Below, piece after piece: positions 1 through 5,403 of a stretch of 5,434 nt of DNA. This DNA is from VGEM01 sp033764265. Its GTDB lineage: Bacteria > Pseudomonadota > Alphaproteobacteria > Rhodospirillales > Rhodospirillaceae. A program made the position numbers and the translations under genes. Each line of letters opens with the position of its first letter. The stretch's first letter is position 1. Below the pieces are notes generated by a model. The model was not told the DNA's origin, ran no database searches, and saw only the letters and a program-made list of their open reading frames with translations. The stretch lies in NCBI GenBank assembly GCA_033764265.1, contig JANRJB010000407.1, forward strand, positions 1 to 5,434, read 5' to 3'.

Positions 1-89
<89 letters not shown>

Positions 90-133
90 CTGGATGGTCT
101 GCGCGGCGAGCTTACGCGGGCACCGCGCGGCAA

Positions 134-154
134 GCAATTAAGTATTGTGTCCCC
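134..154 (+). repeat. Direct repeat, copy 1 (AT-rich, ends in GTGTCCCC)
   Basis: This 21-bp stretch, from GCAATTAAG to GTGTCCCC, is identical to 1825-1845 in the same orientation. The two copies bracket the three-gene accessory block. It is much more AT-rich than its surroundings. Sequence beyond the 21 bp diverges, so this is a short shared core and not a long duplication. I recall similar motifs as dispersed repeats in proteobacterial genomes, but cannot confirm that here. Confidence 0.8.
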
Positions 155-165
155 GGAATTATAAT
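137..165 (+). promoter_or_regulatory. Candidate sigma-70 promoter for the antitoxin/nuclease module
   Basis: A perfect -10 hexamer, TATAAT, lies at 160-165. The only -35 candidates at suitable spacing are weak: TTAAGT at 138-143 (16-nt spacer) or ATTAAG at 137-142 (17-nt spacer), both inside the direct repeat. The -10 is about 75 nt upstream of the antitoxin ATG, leaving room for an operator. Because the local sequence is AT-rich, a chance TATAAT is possible. Confidence 0.4.
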
Positions 166-203
166 TTCAGGCGCCCTTGAGCGGCGCATTCAACTCATCC
201 AAA

Positions 204-222
204 TTGATAGCATCGCGATCAA
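204..222 (+). promoter_or_regulatory. Imperfect palindrome, possible operator
   Basis: TTGAT at 204-208 and ATCAA at 218-222 form outer arms, and 7 of the 9 base pairs around the centre at T213 match. It sits between the candidate -10 and the antitoxin start. Ribbon-helix-helix antitoxins commonly bind palindromes at such positions and repress their own operon, so this is a reasonable operator candidate. That role is inferred from position and symmetry only. Confidence 0.3.
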
Positions 223-240
223 TCCGCCGAGGACGCCGTC

Positions 241-468
241 ATGGCCGCCGTCACCATTCGCAACCTGTCCGCCGAGGTGCATCGCGCGCTCAAGGTCCGC
301 GCCGCGCAGCACAATCTCAGCACCGAGGCGGAGATGCGCGCCATCCTGGAAGCCGCCGTGCGCCCCGCCGGCCGGCTGCGGCTCGGCACGGCGCTCGCGG
401 AGATCAGCCGCAAACACGGCATCACCAATGCCGATGTTGAGGCGCTGGAACGCGCTCGCATCAAGTAA
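241..468 (+). CDS. FitA/VapB-type ribbon-helix-helix antitoxin, apparently orphan
   Basis: This 75-residue protein is a DNA-binding antitoxin-like regulator of the FitA/StbC (VapB) type. Residues 3-9 (AVTIRNL) form the DNA-contacting beta strand. The following helices include a HRALKVRAA motif and STEAEMRAIL, the family hallmark. The C-terminal part (about 48-75) has the usual Leu-Gly segment followed by AEISRKHGIT. ATG 241 is supported by GAGGA at 229-233, 7 nt upstream. Such antitoxins normally neutralise a PIN-domain RNase encoded immediately downstream, often with overlapping codons. Here only 36 nt follow before an HNH gene, and no PIN start (such as MIVLDTN) is seen, so the toxin is missing or replaced. 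The C-terminus ends in ERARIK, somewhat shorter than I expect for FitA. It may now regulate the two downstream genes, which is inferred. Confidence 0.8.
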   Translation: MAAVTIRNLSAEVHRALKVRAAQHNLSTEAEMRAILEAAVRPAGRLRLGTALAEISRKHGITNADVEALERARIK

Positions 469-504
469 GGGTACTGGAAGCCGAAAACGAGAACGACGTG
501 GACC

Positions 505-969
505 GTGAGTAGAAAATATGCCCTGCCGCTGTTTCTTGAAGGCCGCATTGACCAGCAGGCTTATTTGAAATGGCTCACGGCCAAGACCAATGCTCACTTC
601 AAGCGGGACCGCAAACGCGGCAACGCCGAATCGACCCGGGAAAACTATCGCGTGGCGATCCATGACGCCGTGGTCAAATCCCAAGGTCGTGATGCCTACA
701 CGGGCGAGCCGCTTCGCTGGGACTTGATCAGCACCTACAATAACGCGCAGTCCAAGCAGCACGGGCGCGGCTACAAGAGCGGCTTCGCGTTGTTGCCGAC
801 GGTCGATCATGTCGGGGATGGAACCGGGCCCGCGGAGTTTGTGATTTGCGCTTGGCGCACAAACGACTCGAAAAGCGACTTGACCTTGGCCGAGCTAGTG
901 GACCTGTGCCGGAAAATCCTGGTGCACCACGGATACGCGATCGCGCCCCCGGCGGAGACTACCCGATGA
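505..969 (+). CDS. Small HNH-type endonuclease candidate
   Basis: This 154-residue protein resembles small HNH (beta-beta-alpha metal) nucleases. A YTGEPLRWD segment at 65-73 takes the place of the first hairpin. D101-H102 (TVDHV) supplies the candidate metal and catalytic residues, and FVICAWRTNDSKSDL at 112-126 contains the N120-x-x-K123 element of the last helix region. There are no zinc-knuckle CxxC pairs, so it would be a metal-free-scaffold variant. The N-terminal about 60 residues are basic and helical (KRDRKRG at 33-39), plausible for DNA contact. GTG 505 is chosen because the frame is blocked by a stop at 466 and no ATG or other strong start is available; the ribosome site is weak. 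The stop overlaps the next start in ATGA at 966-969, so the two genes are probably translationally coupled. Base composition is visibly less GC-rich than the cyclase operon, consistent with acquisition. Substrate is unknown. Confidence 0.65.
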   Translation: MSRKYALPLFLEGRIDQQAYLKWLTAKTNAHFKRDRKRGNAESTRENYRVAIHDAVVKSQGRDAYTGEPLRWDLISTYNNAQSKQHGRGYKSGFALLPTVDHVGDGTGPAEFVICAWRTNDSKSDLTLAELVDLCRKILVHHGYAIAPPAETTR

Positions 970-1685
970 ACGATCTGCTCTCGCTGTCGACACACGCTCT
1001 CGCGCGGTGCTTGAACCAACACCTGTCGCGCTTGTCGCCGGATTGGTGGCGGCTACATGTAATCAACCAATTGACCGACACACAACGTCGCACGGCGGCG
1101 GAACGGCGCTGGACGGCGGTTGAGCACCTGGATCTGGCGGCCCTCTTGAAGGTTCTGGACGCCAATTGGTTCGATCTGGCCCACATCGGCGGATGGCCGC
1201 GCGATGGACAGGGTTTGGTGAAAGAACTGCGCCATGCCCGCAACCGCTGGGCCCATCAGTCCGCGTCAGGCAACGCGCCCGATGACACGTTTCGCGACGC
1301 CGACACCGTGGCCCGTTTGTTGAAGATGATCGGCGCGCCGCCGCAGACCATAACGGCCGTTACTGCGGTCAGGGACCGTGCGTTGCGGGACATGTCGTCA
1401 CTCGCGGCTTCGGCGCAGGCGCCTGCAGCACCGCGACAAGAGCCTTCCGTCGCCAAACAGAAACCTCAACGGTGGCGCGCAGCCAATACGCTGGAAATCG
1501 GCCGAGAGAACAAGAACGGCCAGGTGGTGACCCGCAAGACCGACCAGCCCGGCACCGACCACCTGCAGAAAGTCTACGTCCTCACCTGCAAGCACTGCGG
1601 CCACACCTACGGCGCGAACGGTTCCGACGCCTGGCAGCGCAAGTGCCCGAAATGTCAGGCCGGCCGACCTGGGTTGGCGTTCTGA
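966..1685 (+). CDS. Swt1-like HEPN domain protein with C-terminal zinc ribbon
   Basis: This 239-residue protein is a probable HEPN ribonuclease. The helical HEPN region spans about 15-125, with LDLAALLKVLDANWFDL at 55-71 and the catalytic RNxxxH motif as R92-N93-R94-W95-A96-H97. The run after it (DDTFRDADTVARLLKMIG, 106-123) also fits Swt1-like HEPN proteins. A Pro/Ala/Gln-rich linker at about 145-170 leads to a basic C-terminal module of about 65 residues with C208-x2-C211 and C227-x2-C230 (CKHCG, CPKC), a four-cysteine zinc ribbon ending in a GRPGLAF tail. I recall this ribbon type also attached to or beside other nuclease proteins. The frame is open further upstream to 846, but ATG 966 is preferred: it gives the ATGA overlap with the HNH gene and the upstream part is the HNH gene read out of frame. 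HEPN proteins typically cleave RNA in toxin-antitoxin or phage-defence settings; that role here is inferred. Confidence 0.75.
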   Translation: MNDLLSLSTHALARCLNQHLSRLSPDWWRLHVINQLTDTQRRTAAERRWTAVEHLDLAALLKVLDANWFDLAHIGGWPRDGQGLVKELRHARNRWAHQSASGNAPDDTFRDADTVARLLKMIGAPPQTITAVTAVRDRALRDMSSLAASAQAPAAPRQEPSVAKQKPQRWRAANTLEIGRENKNGQVVTRKTDQPGTDHLQKVYVLTCKHCGHTYGANGSDAWQRKCPKCQAGRPGLAF

Positions 1686-1744
1686 CAATAGAATGAAGTG
1701 AATCGACGGCGCTGACCGGTGCATGACGAATGCCGAGGGCAAGA

Positions 1745-1761
1745 TGGGGCATGAAGCCCCA
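1745..1761 (+). other. Small GC hairpin after the HEPN gene
   Basis: TGGGGC at 1745-1750 pairs with GCCCCA at 1756-1761 around a 5-nt ATGAA loop, 60 nt after the HEPN stop codon. There is no T-run after it, so it is not a canonical intrinsic terminator. It may slow or stabilise the transcript end, or be a chance structure. Confidence 0.3.
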
Positions 1762-1824
1762 ACCAAGCGAAGGCGAGAGGTCGACTGGGGTGTCCGGTAG
1801 GACTACGCGCGTGTGGCGAGGGCG

Positions 1825-1881
1825 GCAATTAAGTATTGTGTCCCCTTAACTCAGATTGTGTCCCCTTAACTCAGTGTCCCC
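1825..1881 (+). repeat. Repeat island, copy 2 of the direct repeat plus tandem 20-mers
   Basis: Bases 1825-1845 repeat the 21 bp at 134-154 exactly. From 1835 the element continues as a perfect tandem duplication of a 20-nt unit, ATTGTGTCCCCTTAACTCAG, at 1835-1854 and 1855-1874. A truncated third start, TGTCCCC, follows at 1875-1881. The island marks the boundary between the accessory block and the cyclase operon. Tandem growth of the unit suggests slippage or repeated insertion of the same element. Confidence 0.8.
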
Positions 1882-2011
1882 AACACGCGTCCCTTGATGG
1901 CCTGACGTTAGGTCGTGGGATCACGCGAAAGCCCCTTCCCCGTCCCTTATCTCTTCTTCACCTTTCAGCGATACTCCTGGCCCTTGATCGTTCACGCCTC
2001 GGGGTCTGGTT

Positions 2012-3796
2012 TTGGCTTCGCCGCCCATCGCATCCGCGCCCATAGCAGCGCCCTCCGCCGCCGCCGCGCCGCCGTCCGCGTGGGCGGAGTTCCTCGCGCG
2101 CCTGCGCACCGCGCCGGCGTCGGAGCAGGTGCGCAATGTGCGCATCATCACCGGCCTGGTGCTGCTCTATTACGTCTTCGTCCATCTGTGCAACCACGCG
2201 CTCGGCAACATCTCGCTCGACCTGATGGAGCTGGTGCAGCCCTATTCGGTCGGCTGGTTCCGCACCTGGCCGGGCACCGTGCTGCTCGGCGGCGCGGCGC
2301 TGACCCATTTCGGGCTGGCGCTGTGGGCGCTGTATCTCAAGCGGCGGTTCCGCATGCCGGCGTGGGAAGCCGCGCAGATCATGCTGGGGCTGTTGATCCC
2401 GGTGCTGCTGGTGCAGCACATCGTCGATGCGCGCATGGCGCGCGAGTTCTATGGCGCTGAATCGGGCTACGCCTACGTCATCTGGGGCATGCGCGGCGAC
2501 TGGTGGACCTACTTCCAGCAATGCCTGCTGCTGATCGTGGCCTGGACCCATGGCTGCATGGGCCTGCACTACTGGCTGCGGTTCCGGTCGTGGTACGGCC
2601 GCGTCGTGCTGCCGGGCGGCGTGGTGGCGCTGACCGTGCCGCTGCTGGGCCTGTGCGGCTTTTTGCAGGCGGTGCGCGAGGTGGAACGCCTGGCCCAGCT
2701 GCCGCGCTGGCAGCGCGCGTTCGAGGCCAACGCCGCCACGGTCGGCGACCTGGGCAGCATCGTGCTGGCGGAACTGGAGATCGAGCTTTTGGTGGTGCTG
2801 GGCGCGGTGCTGGCGCTGCTGATGGTCGCGCGCATCGTGCGCACGGTGGCCGAACGCCGCCACGGCGTGATCCAGGTGACGTTCCCGGCCTTCGTGGTGA
2901 CCGCGGTGGTGCCGGGGCCGACGGTGCTGGAAGTCAGCCGCAGCGTCGGCGTGGCCCACGCCAGCGTCTGCGGCGGCCGCTGCCGGTGCAGCACGTGCCG
3001 GGTGCGCGTCGGCCGCGGGCTCGAGGCGCTGCCGGCCCCGGCCGCCAACGAGGCCCGCGTGCTGGCCCGCATCGGCGCCGCGCACAACGTGCGGCTGGCC
3101 TGCCAGATCAGGCCCACGACCGACATCGAGGTCACGCCCCTGTTCCCCACGCCGCCCGACATCGAGAACCTGCGCAAGGAGGAACCCGACTACCACCAGG
3201 GCCGCGAGATGGAGATCGCGGTGATGTTCGCCGACCTGCGCGGCTTCACCGCGGCGTCGGAACATCAGCTGCCTTATGACACGGTGTTCCTGCTCAACCG
3301 CTATTTCCGCGAGATGGGCGTCGCAATTCAGGCCAATCGCGGCGTGATCGACAAGTTCATCGGCGACGGCATCATGGCGCTATTCGGGCTCGAGGACGGG
3401 CTGGAACGCGGCACCATGAGCGCCCTGCGCGCCGCCCGCGAGATGAGCCGCCGCCTCGACGGCCTGAACGCCGAACTGGAACACGACCTGACGCAGCCGT
3501 TGCGCATCGGCATCGGCATCCACGTCGGCACGGCGATCGTCGGCGACGTCGGCTGGGGCGAGGCGCGCGCGCTCACCGCCATCGGCGACACCGTCAATAC
3601 CGCAAGCCGGATCGAGGGCCTGACCAAGGACTTCGACTGCGAGCTGTTGATCTCGGCCGATACCGCCCGCGCGGTCGGCGCCGCGCTCGACGGATTACCG
3701 CGTCGGGACGCTGACGTGCGCGGCCGCAGCGCGAAAATCGAAGTGATCGTCGTGGCCAAGGCCAGCCAGCTGGAGCTGCTCGACCGTGTCAGCTGA
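2012..3796 (+). CDS. cyaC: CyaC-like redox-regulated class IIIb adenylate cyclase (diheme-type membrane anchor, 2Fe-2S, cyclase)
   Basis: This 594-residue inner membrane protein should make cAMP from ATP under redox control. Six membrane segments (about 44-64, 88-109, 119-140, 165-190, 198-220, 248-277) form an anchor like that of diheme succinate dehydrogenases, with candidate heme ligands H58 or H62, H99, H136, and H180 or H186. A ferredoxin domain (about 287-375) has an adrenodoxin-type C320-x5-C326-x2-C329 and C364 set for a 2Fe-2S cluster. The cyclase domain (about 395-585) has metal-binding D408 and D452, substrate-selecting K448 and T522, and transition-state N529 and R533, so it is complete and of class IIIb. 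Sinorhizobium meliloti CyaC has this architecture and is known to respond to quinones. The start is uncertain: TTG 2012 follows an in-frame stop at 1985, GTG 2129 is an alternative, and the first 24 residues are Ala/Pro-rich. It is probably cotranscribed with the two genes after it. Strict substrate (ATP, not GTP) is inferred. Confidence 0.9.
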   Translation: MASPPIASAPIAAPSAAAAPPSAWAEFLARLRTAPASEQVRNVRIITGLVLLYYVFVHLCNHALGNISLDLMELVQPYSVGWFRTWPGTVLLGGAALTHFGLALWALYLKRRFRMPAWEAAQIMLGLLIPVLLVQHIVDARMAREFYGAESGYAYVIWGMRGDWWTYFQQCLLLIVAWTHGCMGLHYWLRFRSWYGRVVLPGGVVALTVPLLGLCGFLQAVREVERLAQLPRWQRAFEANAATVGDLGSIVLAELEIELLVVLGAVLALLMVARIVRTVAERRHGVIQVTFPAFVVTAVVPGPTVLEVSRSVGVAHASVCGGRCRCSTCRVRVGRGLEALPAPAANEARVLARIGAAHNVRLACQIRPTTDIEVTPLFPTPPDIENLRKEEPDYHQGREMEIAVMFADLRGFTAASEHQLPYDTVFLLNRYFREMGVAIQANRGVIDKFIGDGIMALFGLEDGLERGTMSALRAAREMSRRLDGLNAELEHDLTQPLRIGIGIHVGTAIVGDVGWGEARALTAIGDTVNTASRIEGLTKDFDCELLISADTARAVGAALDGLPRRDADVRGRSAKIEVIVVAKASQLELLDRVS

Positions 3797-3853
3797 ACGC
3801 GCCCTTCGCCGCATCTTGCGCAAACCGTTGGCAGTCGCTACAGGTCGCCGACC

Positions 3854-4765
3854 ATGAAAAAACCCTTTTGGATTGGGGCCTTTGCGCTGGCCGCGGGCCT
3901 GGGCTCCGCCCCGCCCGGCGCCGCCGCGTCCCTGTTTGAAGGGGGTTTGTTCGGCGGGGGCTTGTTTGACGGGGGGCGGCTGTTGGCCACCAGCGGCGTC
4001 AGCCAGGTCGAGGGCGCGGCCGGCGGCGGCCTGGTGCCGTGGGCGCTGATCGCCGGCTACGGCACCCGCGACGGCATCGGCGCGTCGGCGCACCTGACGC
4101 ACGTCAAGGTGTCGGACTTCGCGCTCACCACCGGCGGCGTGGCGGTGGGGTTTTTCGACCGGGTGGAACTCTCGTACGCGCGGCAGTGGTTCGACACCGG
4201 CCGCGCCGGCGCGCGGCTGGGCCTGGGCGAGGACTTCACGTTCCATCAGGACGTGGTCGGCGCGAAGGTCAAGCTGTTCGGCGACGCGGTGTTCGACCAG
4301 GACCGCTGGTGGCCGCAGGTCTCGGCCGGCGCGCAATACAAGAACGCCGACCGTTCAAACATCCTCGCCGCGCTCGGCGCGCGCTCCGACGACGGCGTCG
4401 ACCTGTACCTGGCCGCGACCAAGCTGTTCCTGGCGCAGAGCCTTCTGGTCAACGGCACCGTGCGGCTGACCAAGGCCAACCAGTTCGGCATTCTCGGTTT
4501 CGGCGGCAATCGCGGCGCGGGCTATGAACCGCAGCTGGAAACCTCGGCCGCGCTGCTCGTCAGCCGGCGGCTGGCGGTGGGGGCGGAATTCCGCACCAAG
4601 CCCAACAACCTGGCGTTCGCGCGGGAACAGGACGCCTTCGACCTGTTCGCGGCGTACTTCCTGAACAAGAATCTCTCGCTGACGGCGGCCTACGTCGACC
4701 TGGGCGACGTGGCGCTGCAGGGCGGGCAAAAGGGCGTGTATCTCTCCATCCAGGCGGGGTTCTGA
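3854..4765 (+). CDS. DUF3034 family outer membrane protein
   Basis: This 303-residue exported protein has a signal peptide (KK at 2-3, hydrophobic core, likely cleavage after A25 in GAAA-S). After a glycine-rich stretch, the mature part is rich in alternating amphipathic strands and ends in phenylalanine (YLSIQAGF), as outer membrane beta-barrels do. Segments GAAGGGLVPWALIAGYG (54-70), DRVELSYARQ (102-111), DVVGAKVKLFGDAVFDQD (133-150) and PQVSAGAQYK (154-163) match what I know of the DUF3034 family. No biochemical function is established for that family to my knowledge. ATG 3854 is chosen because the signal peptide begins there; a modest AGGT lies at 3841-3844. It starts 57 nt after the cyclase stop and ends 2 nt before the hemoglobin gene, so coexpression is likely. 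A role as a channel or surface protein for the same redox or gas process is inferred. Confidence 0.85.
   Translation: MKKPFWIGAFALAAGLGSAPPGAAASLFEGGLFGGGLFDGGRLLATSGVSQVEGAAGGGLVPWALIAGYGTRDGIGASAHLTHVKVSDFALTTGGVAVGFFDRVELSYARQWFDTGRAGARLGLGEDFTFHQDVVGAKVKLFGDAVFDQDRWWPQVSAGAQYKNADRSNILAALGARSDDGVDLYLAATKLFLAQSLLVNGTVRLTKANQFGILGFGGNRGAGYEPQLETSAALLVSRRLAVGAEFRTKPNNLAFAREQDAFDLFAAYFLNKNLSLTAAYVDLGDVALQGGQKGVYLSIQAGF
3932..3976 (+). repeat. Three tandem 15-bp units encoding LFxGG
   Basis: Codons 27-41 of the DUF3034 gene encode LFEGG, LFGGG and LFDGG in a row, directly after the predicted signal peptide cleavage site. The DNA units are similar but not identical (differences mainly at third positions), so the duplication is old or under selection at protein level. 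It forms a glycine-rich flexible N-terminus on the mature protein. Confidence 0.8.
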
Positions 4766-4767
4766 AC

Positions 4768-5211
4768 ATGCTGCGCGCGGCGATCGTTCTGATTGCGCTT
4801 CACACCGGTGCGGCTTCGGCCGACGATACGCTCTACCGCGCGCTCGGCGGCCAGGAGGTGATCGTGCGCCTGGCTGACGCCACCATCGATGCGTCCGTGA
4901 CCGACCCGCGCATCACGCACACCTTCGACGAGGTCAACGTGCGCCGGGTCAAGCGCCTGCTCGCCGACCAAATCTGCGAGCTGACCGGCGGCCCCTGCGT
5001 GTACGAGGGCCGCACCATGCAGGAATCCCACTACCACCTCGACCTGACCGACGCCCACTTCAACTGGCTGGTGGAGCACCTTCAGGACGCCATGGACCGG
5101 GAGAACATTCCGTTCTTCACCCAGAACAAGCTGCTCGCGATCCTCGCGCCGATGCGCCGCGACATCGTCAAGCGCGACATTCCCGCGCCGCCGTACCAGG
5201 CGGCGAAATAG
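4768..5211 (+). CDS. Exported group I truncated hemoglobin
   Basis: This 147-residue protein is a 2-on-2 hemoglobin of group I. LYRALGGQE (22-30), the TDPRI turn (45-49), ELTGGPCVYEGRTMQESH (71-88) and LTDAHFNWLVEHL (93-105) follow the family in order. H88 is the proximal heme ligand by alignment to Mycobacterium tuberculosis trHbN. A signal peptide with ASA cleavage after A18 places it in the periplasm, whereas most characterised group I members are cytosolic. By my alignment the distal positions are I40 (B10), V61 (E7) and L65 (E11), where trHbN has Tyr, Leu and Gln, so the pocket would be apolar. C70 and C77 could form a disulfide. ATG 4768 lies 2 nt after the DUF3034 stop with GGCGGGG at 4753-4759 as ribosome site. 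It may bind O2, NO or another gas, or act as a redox heme protein; which one is unknown. Confidence 0.88.
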   Translation: MLRAAIVLIALHTGAASADDTLYRALGGQEVIVRLADATIDASVTDPRITHTFDEVNVRRVKRLLADQICELTGGPCVYEGRTMQESHYHLDLTDAHFNWLVEHLQDAMDRENIPFFTQNKLLAILAPMRRDIVKRDIPAPPYQAAK

Positions 5212-5223
5212 CGCGCGCGTTCC

Positions 5224-5315
5224 TCAAAGCGTAATTGGAGAGTAAAAATTCCCCACAAAGCTTAATTGGGGTCAGAGTAAAAATTCCACACAAAGCTTAA
5301 TTGGGGTCAGAGTAA
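5224..5315 (+). repeat. Three tandem copies of an AT-rich GGGGTCAGAG repeat
   Basis: A unit running from CACAAAGCTTAATTGGGG to CAGAGTAA is present exactly at 5254-5280 and 5289-5315, with 35-bp period. A shorter, diverged copy lies at 5224-5252, which lacks about 4 bases of the GGGGTC part. The linker AAATTCC is shared by the first two copies. The array starts 13 nt after the hemoglobin stop. From memory, this motif is common next to REP-associated tyrosine transposase genes in proteobacteria; no such gene is visible inside the window. Confidence 0.8.
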
Positions 5316-5371
5316 TGGACTGCACCCATGCGCTGAGACAGTCAAACTGGTGACAGTTCGGTTGATCGCCC

Positions 5372-5403
5372 GCATGCCGGCTGCTGCGCAGCAGCCGGCA
5401 TGC
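5372..5403. repeat. Perfect 32-bp palindrome
   Basis: GCATGCCGGCTGCTGC at 5372-5387 is followed immediately by its exact reverse complement at 5388-5403, with no spacer. As RNA or single-stranded DNA it would form a very stable hairpin. There is no T-run on either side, so a simple intrinsic terminator is not indicated. It could be a REP-like or transposon-end hairpin, or a transcript-ending structure between genes. A second, weaker stem (AGGCGAA against TTTGCCT, 5404-5418) follows directly. Confidence 0.85.

Larger units (their letters stand above)
1686..2011. other. Intergenic region between accessory module and cyclase operon
   Basis: This 326-nt stretch has no credible gene. It holds a small hairpin (1745-1761), the second repeat island (1825-1881) and a pyrimidine-rich segment (about 1930-1968) ahead of the cyclase. 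A promoter for the cyclase operon is expected here, but I cannot point to a convincing -35/-10 pair. Short frames within it have no recognisable protein features. Confidence 0.7.

Noticed and set aside
177..440. Arg/His-rich 87-residue frame over the antitoxin gene
   Set aside because: It has composition typical of an out-of-frame GC-rich read; the 241-468 frame has a ribosome site and a recognised family.
846..965. N-terminal extension of the HEPN protein by 40 residues
   Set aside because: This part is the HNH gene read in another frame, and ATG 966 gives the standard ATGA overlap and the expected domain start.
1876..1913. Possible integron attC site (CCCCAAC and GTTAGGT)
   Set aside because: The right-hand core fits GTTRRRY, but the left lacks the required purine, the interval is too short, and no matching inner arms were seen.
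1836..2045. Short + strand frame between the repeat island and the cyclase
   Set aside because: It begins inside the repeats, overlaps the cyclase start in another frame and shows no domain or ribosome site.
1958..3265. Long open frame on the minus strand (435 codons) opposite the cyclase
   Set aside because: It is a shadow of high GC codon use: its product is rich in His, Arg, Gln and Ala without any domain, while the + strand frame encodes a complete, motif-verified cyclase.
5224..5315. CRISPR array
   Set aside because: There are only three units with spacers of under 10 nt that are themselves repeated, and no cas genes; these are simple tandem repeats.
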